In this document: one piece after another, positions 5,652-12,434 of the stretch
Numbering within the stretch: position 1 is the first letter of the stretch
Layout of the letters: each line of letters begins with the position of its first letter
From: JAGYLJ01 sp034661035
GTDB lineage: Bacteria > Patescibacteriota > Minisyncoccia > Phycocordibacterales > UBA12079
Length of the DNA stretch: 30,546 nucleotides
Reading direction: 5' to 3'
Assembly (NCBI GenBank): GCA_034661035.1
Contig: JAYEKM010000020.1
Coordinates: 1-30,546, forward strand
Program-made: the position numbers and the translations under genes
The notes under the pieces: generated by a model
Database searches by the model: none
What the model was told of the DNA's origin: nothing
What the model saw: only the letters and a program-made list of their open reading frames with translations

Positions 5652-5954
5652 ATGAAAAAAATGTTAACTTACAAAAACATACTTCCAATTCTTATTTTAT
5701 TACCATTGATCAGTTTTGCTGCTGAGGACATTTTGGGAGTTATAACCAAAATTAAGGAAATTCTTTCTGCTATTGTTCCTTTAATTGTATCCCTAGCTGT
5801 TATATTTTTTATTTGGTCCACAGCCCAGTACATATTAAAGGAGGGGGATGCTAAAAATGAGGCAAAAAGTCATATGACTTGGGGAATTGTTATTCTTTTT
5901 GTGATAATTTCCGTTTGGTCATTAGTAGCTATATTAGAAGAAACTTTCCTTTAA
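5652..5954 (+). CDS. T4SS-pilin-like membrane protein 2
   Basis: A 100-residue paralogue. A signal peptide (MKKMLTYKNILPILILLPLI, cleavage near SFAA at about 24) is followed by DILGVITKIKEI, helix IVPLIVSLAVIFFIWSTAQYI, loop KEGDAKNEAKSHM, and helix GIVILFVIISVWSLVAIL. It ends just after the second helix. The loop with EG.A...AK..M.WGIVILFV is the most conserved part among copies 2 and 3. No SD is visible. It is separated by about 100 nt from copy 1 and 163 nt from copy 3. A perfect DnaA-box-like 9-mer at 5960 follows it but is alone. Confidence 0.82.
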   Translation: MKKMLTYKNILPILILLPLISFAAEDILGVITKIKEILSAIVPLIVSLAVIFFIWSTAQYILKEGDAKNEAKSHMTWGIVILFVIISVWSLVAILEETFL

Positions 5955-6117
5955 TCAAATTATCCACATTTATCCTTCTTACTAGAAAGAAAACCTGTTA
6001 TGATTTAATTTACCAAGGTCGTTAACATTATTATTATTAATCTACTTTGTTTAAAATATTATTTAGTAGGGTTTACCCTGTTAAAAATTATTTATACAGA
6101 GTTAAACAATTTATTAT

Positions 6118-6459
6118 ATGAAAAAATATATATTTTTAGGTTCAGTCATGACATTGACACCGGTTCTAACCTTTGCAGGCGGTGGAATTGAAGATGTTTT
6201 AGACACTTTCTCTGGGTTAATGGGTACATTAATGCCAATTCTAATCAGTTTGGCTGTCATATTTTTCATCTTTTCCTTACTCATGTACATTCTTAGAGAG
6301 GGAGAGGAAAAAGCTAAAGCTAAAACACAAATGATTTGGGGAATTGTTATTCTTTTTGTAATGATTTCTGTTTGGGGATTAGTTGGTGTTTTAGGAGACA
6401 CTTTTAACCTAGACAATGATGCTCCAACTGACACAGAAGGTTTATTACCAACTTCATAA
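6118..6459 (+). CDS. T4SS-pilin-like membrane protein 3
   Basis: A 113-residue paralogue with signal peptide (MKKYIFLGSVMTLTPVLTFA, cleavage near residue 20), then GGGIEDVLDTF, helix LMPILISLAVIFFIFSLLMYI, loop REGEEKAKAKTQM, helix WGIVILFVMISVWGLVGVL and an acidic tail ending LLPTS. Closest visible relative is copy 2: the loop and second helix are nearly the same. Its stop (6457-6459) lies 4 nt before the start of copy 4, so these two are likely translated from one mRNA. Upstream, a partial ACCCTGTTAAAA motif at 6075-6086 resembles one end of the three-way-junction repeat. Confidence 0.82.
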   Translation: MKKYIFLGSVMTLTPVLTFAGGGIEDVLDTFSGLMGTLMPILISLAVIFFIFSLLMYILREGEEKAKAKTQMIWGIVILFVMISVWGLVGVLGDTFNLDNDAPTDTEGLLPTS

Positions 6460-6463
6460 ATCA

Positions 6464-6745
6464 ATGTCACCTGAAGTTACAACACTAATAACCAAAATAA
6501 ATAGCGAAATAATAGCTCCTATTATATTGTTATTATTCTCGTTATCTTTGGTTATGTTCTTTTGGGGATTAGCTGATTTTATCCGTGGGGCTAACAACGA
6601 AGTAGCAAGAAAAACTGGAAAGGACCACATGATTTGGGGGGTAGTAGGAATGTTCATAATGGTTAGCGCTTGGGGGATAGTACTGATTACAATAAATACC
6701 TTTAGTATAGAAACTCCAGATTTCCCAGCCGGAATATTTCAGTAA
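6464..6745 (+). CDS. T4SS-pilin-like membrane protein 4, no signal peptide
   Basis: A 93-residue paralogue that begins MSPEVTTLITKINSEIIAPI, directly in the region after where the other copies are cleaved. Two helices follow: IILLLFSLSLVMFFWGLADFI and GVVGMFIMVSAWGIVLITI, with loop RGANNEVARKTGKDHMIWG between. The frame is open upstream to 6416, but that part overlaps copy 3 and is not signal-like, so ATG 6464 is chosen. The missing signal peptide is the main difference: it may insert directly, act as a scaffold or minor subunit, or be a relic. It ends the cluster at a shared terminator. Confidence 0.78.
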   Translation: MSPEVTTLITKINSEIIAPIILLLFSLSLVMFFWGLADFIRGANNEVARKTGKDHMIWGVVGMFIMVSAWGIVLITINTFSIETPDFPAGIFQ

Positions 6746-6747
6746 AC

Positions 6748-6795
6748 AAACAATAAAAAACACCTTATTCTAGAATAAGGTGTTTTTTATTGTTT
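6748..6795. terminator. Bidirectional terminator, perfect 48-nt palindrome
   Basis: The palindrome is exact over 48 nt, centred on TTCTAGAA at 6771/6772, with a GC-containing core CACCTTATT and A/T tracts outside. It serves the pilin cluster on the plus strand and gatB (stop at 6807) on the minus strand. Confidence 0.92.
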
Positions 6796-6806
6796 AATAT
6801 AAAGAG

Positions 6807-8249
6807 TTACACCAACTTCTTCTTCAATAACTCACTAATTTTAGAAGGGTTGGCCGAACCTTTACTAATCTTCATCCCCTGCCCAATCAAATATTTTAGA
6901 GATTCCTCTTTACCAGACTTATACTCGTCAACCACAGATTGATTTTCGCTAATCACCTGCTCAATTATTTTAATTAATTCACCCTCATTGCTCTGCTGGA
7001 AAAGGTCTCTCTCTTTAGCAATATCATTTGGTTCTCCCCCTTCGGTATACATTATTGCTAAAATATCTTTAGCTCCACGAGAAGAAACTTTATCTTCTTT
7101 AACTAATTTAATCAATTGGACAAAACTTTGCGGATTAACTTCCCCTATTTTTACTGATTCAGAATTATTCATCTCTTCCATAGCCTTAGATTTAATAACT
7201 AATCCTATCAAGTCAGAGGTAATATAATTTGAGGCTAACTTTAGAATATCTTCATCATCTTGAAAACCAGTAACCACCTCTTCAAAGAAATTACCTAGTC
7301 TACTATTCTGAACGTAACTTTCAATATCTTCATTCTTGATGCCAAAATTATTTTTATAACGTTCTCTTTTCTCAGACGGCAACTCTGGAATTTCTTTTCT
7401 TAATTCTTGTTCTTGAAATTCAGGAATTTCACTTATTTTTAATTTTGGTAAATCAGGGTCAGGAAAATAACGATAATCAGCCAAACCTTCTTTAGTCCTT
7501 TGAGAAAATGTCTCTTGAGAATTTTCATCCCAACCTCGAGTTTCCTGATTTATTTTCTCACCATTTTCTAAAACAACTTGTTGTCTTTTTACCTCATAAT
7601 CAATAGCTTTTTCAACCACCCTAAATGAATTTAGGTTTTTAACTTCAACTTTCGTCCCTAAATCATTGCTATCACTAACAGAAATATTAGCCTCCACTCT
7701 CATCTCACCTTTTTCCATATTAGCATCAGATACTCCCAAATAGCGAAGTAATAACTGTAATTCTCTGGCAAAGTCCCCTGCCTGTTTGGCTGTCTCTATC
7801 ACAGGTTCAGTTACTAATTCCATCAAAGGCACCCCTGCTCTATTGAAATCAACCAAAGAATGATCCCCTTTATGAGTAGACCGAGCTGTATCTTCTTCTA
7901 AATGAACCCTTGTAATTTCAATTCCTTTTAATCGCCCTCCTGAAACTAGTGGATATTTGTATTGACTAATTTGATAACCTTTAGGAATATCTGGATAAAA
8001 ATAATTTTTACGATCAAATTCCGTAAAATCTGCCAAATTACCATCCAAAGCTAACCCCACTTTCAAGACACTCTTAACAGCCTCTTTATTGATAACAGGT
8101 AGTGTCCCTGGTTGAGCTGTACAAACTGGACAAATATTTACATTAGGTTTTACTTCGTCAGGATCATTCTTAGAATTACAAAACATTTTTGTTTTTGTTT
8201 TTAACTCTGCATGAATTTCCAAACCAATCGTTGTTTTATATTCTTTCAT
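6807..8249 (-). CDS. gatB: Aspartyl/glutamyl-tRNA amidotransferase subunit B
   Basis: GatB (480 aa) is the kinase/transamidation subunit of GatCAB. It phosphorylates Glu on Glu-tRNA(Gln), or Asp on Asp-tRNA(Asn), and amidates it with ammonia from GatA. Family features: N-terminal IGLEIHAELKTKTKMFC, a CPVC zinc-type pair near residue 40, KNYFYPDIPKGYQISQY (about 85-101), VDFNRAGVPLMELVTEP (about 133-149), GEMRVEANISV (about 181), and the C-terminal GatB/YqeY tail with IGQGMKISKG. Full length. The start ATG (8247-8249) overlaps the stop of the upstream antitoxin gene by one base, so it is translationally coupled to the toxin-antitoxin pair. Its substrate tRNA-Gln lies at 2735. Terminates at 6748-6795. 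Confidence 0.97.
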   Translation of the reverse strand: MKEYKTTIGLEIHAELKTKTKMFCNSKNDPDEVKPNVNICPVCTAQPGTLPVINKEAVKSVLKVGLALDGNLADFTEFDRKNYFYPDIPKGYQISQYKYPLVSGGRLKGIEITRVHLEEDTARSTHKGDHSLVDFNRAGVPLMELVTEPVIETAKQAGDFARELQLLLRYLGVSDANMEKGEMRVEANISVSDSNDLGTKVEVKNLNSFRVVEKAIDYEVKRQQVVLENGEKINQETRGWDENSQETFSQRTKEGLADYRYFPDPDLPKLKISEIPEFQEQELRKEIPELPSEKRERYKNNFGIKNEDIESYVQNSRLGNFFEEVVTGFQDDEDILKLASNYITSDLIGLVIKSKAMEEMNNSESVKIGEVNPQSFVQLIKLVKEDKVSSRGAKDILAIMYTEGGEPNDIAKERDLFQQSNEGELIKIIEQVISENQSVVDEYKSGKEESLKYLIGQGMKISKGSANPSKISELLKKKLV

Positions 8250-8515
8250 TATTTTAAGATTAACTTAAGGTCCAAAACATCCGAAACCTTACCAATAAAC
8301 GACAGTGTAGGATTACCAGAACCAGATTCAAACCTAGAAATTGCGGATTGTTTTGTTCCAATCACTTTAGCTAGTTCCTTTTGAGTTAAACCTTTTTTAA
8401 TCCTTTCCTCTATAATTTTTTCTATTAAAGAAAATTCTACTCCGAGCTTTTCGTACTCTTTTTTAACCTCTTTGTCCTCCAGTATTTTATTCTTAATTTT
8501 TTTATATTCAATCAT
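8249..8515 (-). CDS. XRE-family HTH antitoxin (HigA type)
   Basis: An 88-residue protein. The N-terminal half (1-38) is a charged helix; residues about 42-80 form an XRE/Cro helix-turn-helix with GLTQKELAKVIGTKQSAISRFESG and the closing PTLSFIGKVSDVLDLKL. Placed after a HigB/RelE-like gene with a 27-nt gap and overlapping gatB by 1 nt (TAATG). In the HigBA arrangement the antitoxin is the second gene, as here. A 20-bp perfect palindrome (8524-8543) just upstream is a good operator candidate, and TATAAT at 8519-8524 could serve an internal promoter. The product probably neutralises the toxin and represses the unit. Confidence 0.85.
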   Translation of the reverse strand: MIEYKKIKNKILEDKEVKKEYEKLGVEFSLIEKIIEERIKKGLTQKELAKVIGTKQSAISRFESGSGNPTLSFIGKVSDVLDLKLILK

Positions 8516-8523
8516 CTTATTAT

Positions 8524-8543
8524 ATATAACATATATGTTATAT
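8524..8543. promoter_or_regulatory. 20-bp perfect palindrome, candidate antitoxin operator
   Basis: ATATAACATATATGTTATAT reads the same on both strands. It covers the gap between the toxin stop codon and the antitoxin start and overlaps a TATAAT box, so bound HTH protein would block an internal promoter for antitoxin and gatB. Confidence 0.6.
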
Positions 8544-8884
8544 TAATTCAACTTTTGTAATTTCGTATTAATTACTTTTAGTTCCCTTGCTGGAATTTTT
8601 GTTGTTTTCTTAATAAAAATATGTAGTAAAATTATATCTTCTCCCTGAAAAATATAAAATATACGAATCTTCTGCCGTCCATAAACCCTAAGTTCAAATA
8701 ATTTTTTATCTATTTTTTTACTATGTGGAAGTCCTAATTTAAAATTAAATTTTTCTAAAAGATCTATGGTCTTTAAAACTTTAGCAATACTTCCCTTTTC
8801 AAGTTTAGTTATAAACTTATTTATGGAATCATCAACGAACAATATCCTAAATTTAGGTTGTGCCCCTTTTTTATTAAGATTCAT
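8543..8884 (-). CDS. HigB/RelE-like toxin (phage Gp49-type)
   Basis: A basic 113-residue protein of the RelE/HigB superfamily, which cleaves ribosome-bound mRNA in characterised members. Recognisable parts are LFELRVYGRQKIRIFYIF (strand-turn-strand with the Arg/Lys core), DIILLHIFIKKTTKIPARELKVINTKL (closing strand and C-terminal helix with the KKT.K.P..E...A pattern). The frame is open from a TTG three codons earlier, but MNLNKKG at 8884 is chosen: a TGGTATAAT box ends 8 nt upstream of that ATG. Paired with the XRE antitoxin downstream. Toxicity and targets are inferred from the family only. Confidence 0.85.
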   Translation of the reverse strand: MNLNKKGAQPKFRILFVDDSINKFITKLEKGSIAKVLKTIDLLEKFNFKLGLPHSKKIDKKLFELRVYGRQKIRIFYIFQGEDIILLHIFIKKTTKIPARELKVINTKLQKLN

Positions 8885-8892
8885 TATTTTCA

Positions 8893-8901
8893 ATTATACC
8901 A
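8893..8901 (-). promoter_or_regulatory. Extended -10 promoter of the toxin-antitoxin-gatB unit
   Basis: TG-G-TATAAT on the minus strand, with its hexamer at 8893-8898, ends 8 nt before the toxin ATG. The unit would be nearly leaderless. Confidence 0.65.
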
Positions 8902-8925
8902 TAAAACCAAACAAGGAATTTATAG

Positions 8926-9915
8926 CTATACGTTAGCCGTAAATTTCAACTTTTTAGCCAAAAAATCAGAGAATTTTTTAATAGACTCATCATCATAAGA
9001 TGAAGTTATAATAACTTCTTTATTAACCTTTTTTAACTTACTTACAATTTTTTCAATCTCCTTCTCCTCAACCAAATCGGATTTCGTCAAAACTATTATT
9101 TCTGGTTTTTCAATCAAATCTTTATGATAGTTTCCCAACTCATCCCTAATTGTTTTGTATTTTTCTAACATTTCTTTAGCTGAGTTATTATCTTCCAAAG
9201 AAATACAATGAATCAACAATCTTGTCCTCTTAATATGTCTCAAGAACTTATGACCAAGCCCTTTCCCTTCGGCCGCCCCCTCTATCAATCCAGGAATATC
9301 CGCTAATATATAACCATAAAAATCACCTAAATTTGGCTCAAGGGTAGTGAAAGGATAATTTTTAACTTTCGCCCTAGCATGAGTCAACTCATTTAATAAA
9401 GTTGATTTCCCTATATTAGGGAACCCAATAAAACCAGCATCGGCAATTATCTCTAATTCTATAAAAAAATTAGCTTTCTCTCCTTTTGTCCCCGAAGTAA
9501 ATTCTGTTGGGGTGGTATTCCGAGAACTCTTAAAAGATTCATTTCCTAACCCTCCTTTACCTCCTTTTAAAATCAGAACCTCTTCACCTTCTTCCAAAAG
9601 CTGAATTTCCTTATTTGTAGTTAAATTAGTTACAATGGAACCAATCGGGACATCAATAAATAAAGATTCTCCGTTTTTCCCAAATTTACTATTCTTCATC
9701 CCCATCTCCCCTACTTCAGCTTCAAAATCCTTTTTATGTTGATAATTTTGTAAAATATTTAAATCCCTAACAGCTCTAACATAAACATCTCCACCATTTC
9801 CTCCATTTCCACCTGAGGGTCCAGAAAATTCCTTGCCTCGCAAGTGTAACCATCTGACAACACCATCGCCTCCATTACCAGCTTTAGCGTATATTTTTAT
9901 CTCATCTACAAACAT
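8926..9915 (-). CDS. obg: Obg/CgtA-family GTPase
   Basis: Ribosome-assembly and stress GTPase associated with the 50S subunit. The glycine-rich Obg fold covers residues 1-158 (GNGGDGVVRW, GPSGGNGGNGGDVY, KGGKGGLGNESF). The G domain has P-loop GFPNIGKST (164-172), switch-I YPFTTLEPN, G3 DIPG (206-209), GLGHKFLRH and G4 TKSD (277-280). The usual P-loop in the family is GFPSVGKST; NI replaces SV, and the usual G4 is NKxD/TKxD. There is no C-terminal OCT domain, so 329 aa is the short form. ATG 9915 follows a TATACT box by 7 nt with no SD, suggesting a leaderless mRNA. The 338-nt region upstream is non-coding and highly folded. Confidence 0.96.
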   Translation of the reverse strand: MFVDEIKIYAKAGNGGDGVVRWLHLRGKEFSGPSGGNGGNGGDVYVRAVRDLNILQNYQHKKDFEAEVGEMGMKNSKFGKNGESLFIDVPIGSIVTNLTTNKEIQLLEEGEEVLILKGGKGGLGNESFKSSRNTTPTEFTSGTKGEKANFFIELEIIADAGFIGFPNIGKSTLLNELTHARAKVKNYPFTTLEPNLGDFYGYILADIPGLIEGAAEGKGLGHKFLRHIKRTRLLIHCISLEDNNSAKEMLEKYKTIRDELGNYHKDLIEKPEIIVLTKSDLVEEKEIEKIVSKLKKVNKEVIITSSYDDESIKKFSDFLAKKLKFTANV

Positions 9916-9922
9916 GTGAAAT

Positions 9923-9928
9923 AGTATA
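9923..9928 (-). promoter_or_regulatory. -10 box of obg (leaderless)
   Basis: TATACT on the minus strand ends 7 nt before the ATG. Confidence 0.6.
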
Positions 9929-10027
9929 AAGTCAAAAGTCCATAAAGTCTATAAAGTTAACGGGGAAACATTAATTAACCCTCACTAAAAATTCGTCTAA
10001 CCGGATGCAATTTGAGAAAGCAAGTTG

Positions 10028-10214
10028 CAAAAACACGCAACAAATTTCTTTTCAAAAAACTTGCACAGTCCGAGAGAAGATAATACCGCACCTTTTAATT
10101 TTCTTTAGGAAATTAAAAGGTGCGGTATTGAGCGAGGACGAGCAGAGCACAAATTTCTTTCTGCCCCTCTAGGGCAGAGGAATTTGATGCGTGTTTTTGA
10201 AAAGGAAGTTTGTG
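10028..10214. repeat. Large folded intergenic element (closing stem plus two hairpins)
   Basis: This fills the gene-free gap 9916-10253 between rpsG and obg. A long imperfect closing stem pairs about 10040-10066 with 10187-10214. Inside are a 20+ bp hairpin (10082-10103 with 10108-10129, one mismatch, 4-nt loop) and a second hairpin (10150-10186) with CAAATTTC/GAATTTG and CTGCCC/GGGCAG. The two hairpins are joined by GAGCGAGGACGAGCAGAGC. On the minus strand it would be the 3' end of the rpsL-rpsG transcript or a separate RNA. No known RNA family is recognised. Confidence 0.7.
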
Positions 10215-10253
10215 GAGTGTTTGTGTTAAAAATTGTGAATTGGAATTTTTGAA

Positions 10254-10724
10254 CTACCAACTAAAATGCGCAAAGGCTTTATTGGCTTCCGCCATCTTAT
10301 GAACATTTTCTTTCTTCTTTACTGCCTCACCTTCATTTTTATTGGCCAACAATAACTCCTCGGCTAATTTTTTATACATAGGTTTTCCCTTACCTGTCTT
10401 GGCTGTACCAATTATCCACCTCATAGCCAAAGCCAATCTTCTATCAGCCCTCACTTCTCTTGGAATTTGATAGTTAGCACCACCCACTCTTCTCGATCTA
10501 ACTTCCATGGTTGGTCCTGCATTTTTTAAAGCATTTTCAAAAACCTCAATAGGATCGTTCCCCTTTTCTTTTTCTTTTATAAAATCAAAAGCTTTATAAA
10601 CAATCTTTCTAGCCACACTCTTCTCACCACCAATCATAATGTAGTTTATAAATTTAGCTACTTTTACAGAATTATAAACTCTGTCTGGTGTTAATTCTTT
10701 TTTTGCTTTTAGTTTTCTTCTCAT
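10254..10724 (-). CDS. rpsG: 30S ribosomal protein S7
   Basis: S7 (156 aa) nucleates 30S head assembly on the 3' major domain of 16S rRNA. Family motifs: MRRKLKAKKELTPDRVYNS at the N-terminus, KFINYIMIGGEKSVARKIVYKAFD, NALKNAGPTMEVRSRRVGGANYQIPREV, RRLALAMRWI, and the C-terminal AEANKAFAHFSW. Standard length. It follows rpsL in the str-operon order, but the intergenic gap is 151 nt and contains two strong perfect stems and a heptad array. fusA and tuf do not follow; the next genes are unrelated, so the operon is broken here. No SD is seen. Confidence 0.98.
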   Translation of the reverse strand: MRRKLKAKKELTPDRVYNSVKVAKFINYIMIGGEKSVARKIVYKAFDFIKEKEKGNDPIEVFENALKNAGPTMEVRSRRVGGANYQIPREVRADRRLALAMRWIIGTAKTGKGKPMYKKLAEELLLANKNEGEAVKKKENVHKMAEANKAFAHFSW

Positions 10725-10741
10725 GTTTTAGTTATCTAGTT

Positions 10742-10763
10742 ACCTGCCTGCCGGCAGGCAGGT
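10742..10763. repeat. 22-bp perfect GC-rich palindrome in the rpsL-rpsG gap
   Basis: The palindrome is centred on GCCGGC at 10752/10753 with arms ACCTGCCTGCC. The GC content is sharply above the surroundings. Palindromes of this CCTGCC/GGCAGG type are, by recollection, dispersed in many CPR genomes. Confidence 0.85.
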
Positions 10764-10778
10764 TTAAGTGTTAGTTAT

Positions 10779-10815
10779 TTAGGAGAAAAATTTGCTTTAC
10801 AAATTTTTCTCCTAA
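10779..10815. repeat. 16-bp perfect stem in the rpsL-rpsG gap
   Basis: TTAGGAGAAAAATTTG (10779-10794) and its exact complement (10800-10815) enclose a 5-nt loop. On the minus strand it follows the heptad array at 10818-10838 by 2 nt. It could attenuate or stabilise between rpsL and rpsG. Confidence 0.85.
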
Positions 10816-10817
10816 TT

Positions 10818-10838
10818 TTTAATCTTTAATCTTTAATT
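10818..10838. repeat. Triple heptad array, copy 1
   Basis: TTTAATC, TTTAATC and TTTAATT follow each other without gaps. The same 3x7 layout with TATAATY units occurs at 26438-26458 and 27956-27976, each next to a hairpin. Confidence 0.75.
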
Positions 10839-10875
10839 TATCATTTTTAATCCAAAATCTTTGATTTTGATCATA

Positions 10876-11286
10876 CTATTTCTTTACCATCTTAGCCCCA
10901 TAACGACTTCTACTTTGTTTTCTATTTTCTACACCTTCTGCATCTAATTTACCTCTCACCACAGTATACCTAACACCGATGTCCTTAACTTTACCACCTC
11001 TTAAAAGTACCACCGAGTGTTCCTGCAATTTATGACCCATTCCTGGAATATAAGCGGTGACTTCCATTCCATTGGTTAATCTGACTCTAGCAATCTTTCT
11101 CACAGCTGAGTTAGGTTTCTTAGGATTCTTAGTTGTAACTTTTATACAAACACCTCTTTTAAACGGAGAATTGTAAGCTGTTGGTTTATTTTTTTTGGTA
11201 TTAAAACCACGACCCAAAGCAACTGCCTTAGGCTTCTTAACTAACTTCTTTCTTTTTTTCTTTAACAATTGATTAACTGTTGGCAT
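10876..11286 (-). CDS. rpsL: 30S ribosomal protein S12
   Basis: S12 (136 aa) contacts the decoding centre and controls accuracy. Recognised by MPTVNQLLKKKRKK at the start, TTKNPKKPNSAVRKIARVRLTNG (the KPNSA decoding loop), AYIPGMGHKLQEHSVVLLRGGKVKDIGVRYTVVRG, and the KQSRSRYG tail. It is about 12 residues longer than the common bacterial form because of extra basic residues at both ends. First gene of the residual str operon, ahead of rpsG. A promoter at 11424-11451 gives a leader of about 130 nt containing a T-run/A-run hairpin, which could be an autoregulatory leader. No SD is obvious before the ATG. Confidence 0.98.
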   Translation of the reverse strand: MPTVNQLLKKKRKKLVKKPKAVALGRGFNTKKNKPTAYNSPFKRGVCIKVTTKNPKKPNSAVRKIARVRLTNGMEVTAYIPGMGHKLQEHSVVLLRGGKVKDIGVRYTVVRGKLDAEGVENRKQSRSRYGAKMVKK

Positions 11287-11419
11287 AATTCCATTACAAA
11301 TTATCTCTATCCGATTTCATAAATTTACTATATTTGAACACAAAAAGCAAGCTAGTTAAGTGTTTTTTGTAACAAAAAACCTAGTTGGCGCAGTCCCTCA
11401 CCTTAGTTTAATTTTATAT
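11287..11419 (-). promoter_or_regulatory. Long rpsL leader with hairpin
   Basis: From the likely start near 11418 to the ATG there are about 130 nt without a gene. TTTTTTG and CAAAAAA (near 11361-11381) form a stem with TTA loop, and AACTAG/CTAGTT sequences flank it, so a larger fold is possible. This holds the content of the gap together with the promoter upstream. Confidence 0.5.
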
Positions 11420-11423
11420 ACGA

Positions 11424-11451
11424 ATTATACAAATATTCTTTTTACATGCAA
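11424..11451 (-). promoter_or_regulatory. rpsL promoter
   Basis: On the minus strand TTGCAT (11446-11451) and TATAAT (11424-11429) are 16 nt apart. Confidence 0.6.
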
Positions 11452-11500
11452 AAAAAGAAACTCCTCAACGATAAGATCAGAAGTAAAGAGCAACATATCT

Positions 11501-12115
11501 TTAAATTAAACCCATTCCTGTGATAGAGGTAAAGAGAAAAGCTACCAATGGAAGCAATAACTTCCATAAGAAAAAAATAACTAATATCATTAAAAACAAT
11601 GAATATCTCTCTAAATTCTGCCTTAATTCTATATATTTATAAGGTAAAAATGAAAATAATATTTTAGAACCATCCAAAGGAGGGATAGGGATTAGATTAA
11701 AAATAGCTAAAATTAGATTAATCACAACCACTAATTGAATAGCTCCAGTTAAATTTACAATATTTACAAATAAGTCAAAACGAATCATTAACCCAAAAAT
11801 AAGAGCTATAAATAGATTAGAAGCTGGGCCAGACAAGGCTACAATAGCGTCACCATGTTTCTGATTCTTTAGATTATAAGGATTATATGGGACAGGCTTT
11901 GCCCAACCAAACATAAAACCAGCACTAAAGTAAGCCAATAAAGGAACCAAAACTGACCCCATAAAATCTAAATGAGCAAGTGGATTTAAAGTTAGCCTGC
12001 CAGCATTTTTGGCAGTATGATCCCCCATCAAATAAGCAGAATAGCCATGTGAGACTTCGTGAATCACTACTGACATTATCAATATAATAATTGTAAATAA
12101 AAAATTAATTTCCAT
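11501..12115 (-). CDS. Site-2 protease family M50 metallopeptidase
   Basis: Intramembrane zinc protease of 204 aa with 4-5 hydrophobic spans. The zinc motif HEVSH is at residues 19-23 in the first transmembrane helix, and the third ligand lies in NLIPIPPLDGSK (Asp148). GRLTLNPLAHLD and the FGWAKPVPYNPYN loop are typical of the YwhC/short S2P group that lacks a PDZ domain. Characterised members cut membrane-bound regulators or remnant signal peptides; the substrate here is unknown. Divergent from rpmB, with 45 nt between. A TATATT box ends 11 nt before the ATG, leaving a leader of only a few bases. Confidence 0.93.
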   Translation of the reverse strand: MEINFLFTIIILIMSVVIHEVSHGYSAYLMGDHTAKNAGRLTLNPLAHLDFMGSVLVPLLAYFSAGFMFGWAKPVPYNPYNLKNQKHGDAIVALSGPASNLFIALIFGLMIRFDLFVNIVNLTGAIQLVVVINLILAIFNLIPIPPLDGSKILFSFLPYKYIELRQNLERYSLFLMILVIFFLWKLLLPLVAFLFTSITGMGLI

Positions 12116-12160
12116 TCCTGTTGCAAAATATACTTATTATGATAACATAAATTAATCAAT

Positions 12161-12403
12161 ATGAGTAAAATATGTCCAATAACAAATAAGAAATCTAAGA
12201 TGGCTGGTAGATACAGTAACCGTGTTCGTGCTACCCAATTTAATCCAACAGGTAAAGTAAGAAGGCAAGCAAATCTTCAGAAAAAGAAGATTTATGTTCC
12301 TGAACTAGAAAAAACTGTTACTCTTAAAATATCTACAAAAGCTATTAAAACTATCAACAAAAAAGGTGCTTACAAAACTCTCAAAAAAGCCAATTTAATT
12401 TAA
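12161..12403 (+). CDS. rpmB: 50S ribosomal protein L28
   Basis: L28 (80 aa) binds 23S rRNA near the E site. The start MSKICPITNKKSKMAGRYS carries the Cys and Gly-N-x-V.R-type N-terminus, followed by RRQANLQKKKIYVPELEKTVTLKISTKAIKTINKKG, the usual L28 core. It is the only plus-strand gene in the 6.8-15.9 kb segment, stands alone, and is closed by a strong terminator shared with the convergent glycosyltransferase. A TATGAT box about 15 nt before the ATG would give a short leader; no SD is seen. Confidence 0.96.
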   Translation: MSKICPITNKKSKMAGRYSNRVRATQFNPTGKVRRQANLQKKKIYVPELEKTVTLKISTKAIKTINKKGAYKTLKKANLI

Positions 12404-12434
12404 AAAACGGAGAGGTTAAACCTCTCCGTTTTTT
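12402..12434. terminator. Bidirectional terminator between rpmB and the GT2 gene
   Basis: AAAAAACGGAGAGGTT pairs with AACCTCTCCGTTTTTT around a minimal loop. It overlaps the rpmB stop codon and the end of the convergent gene. Confidence 0.92.

Noticed and set aside
5960..5968. Perfect DnaA-box-like 9-mer TTATCCACA
   Set aside because: It stands alone, with no cluster of boxes and no dnaA, dnaN or other origin genes nearby; in AT-rich sequence one match is expected by chance.
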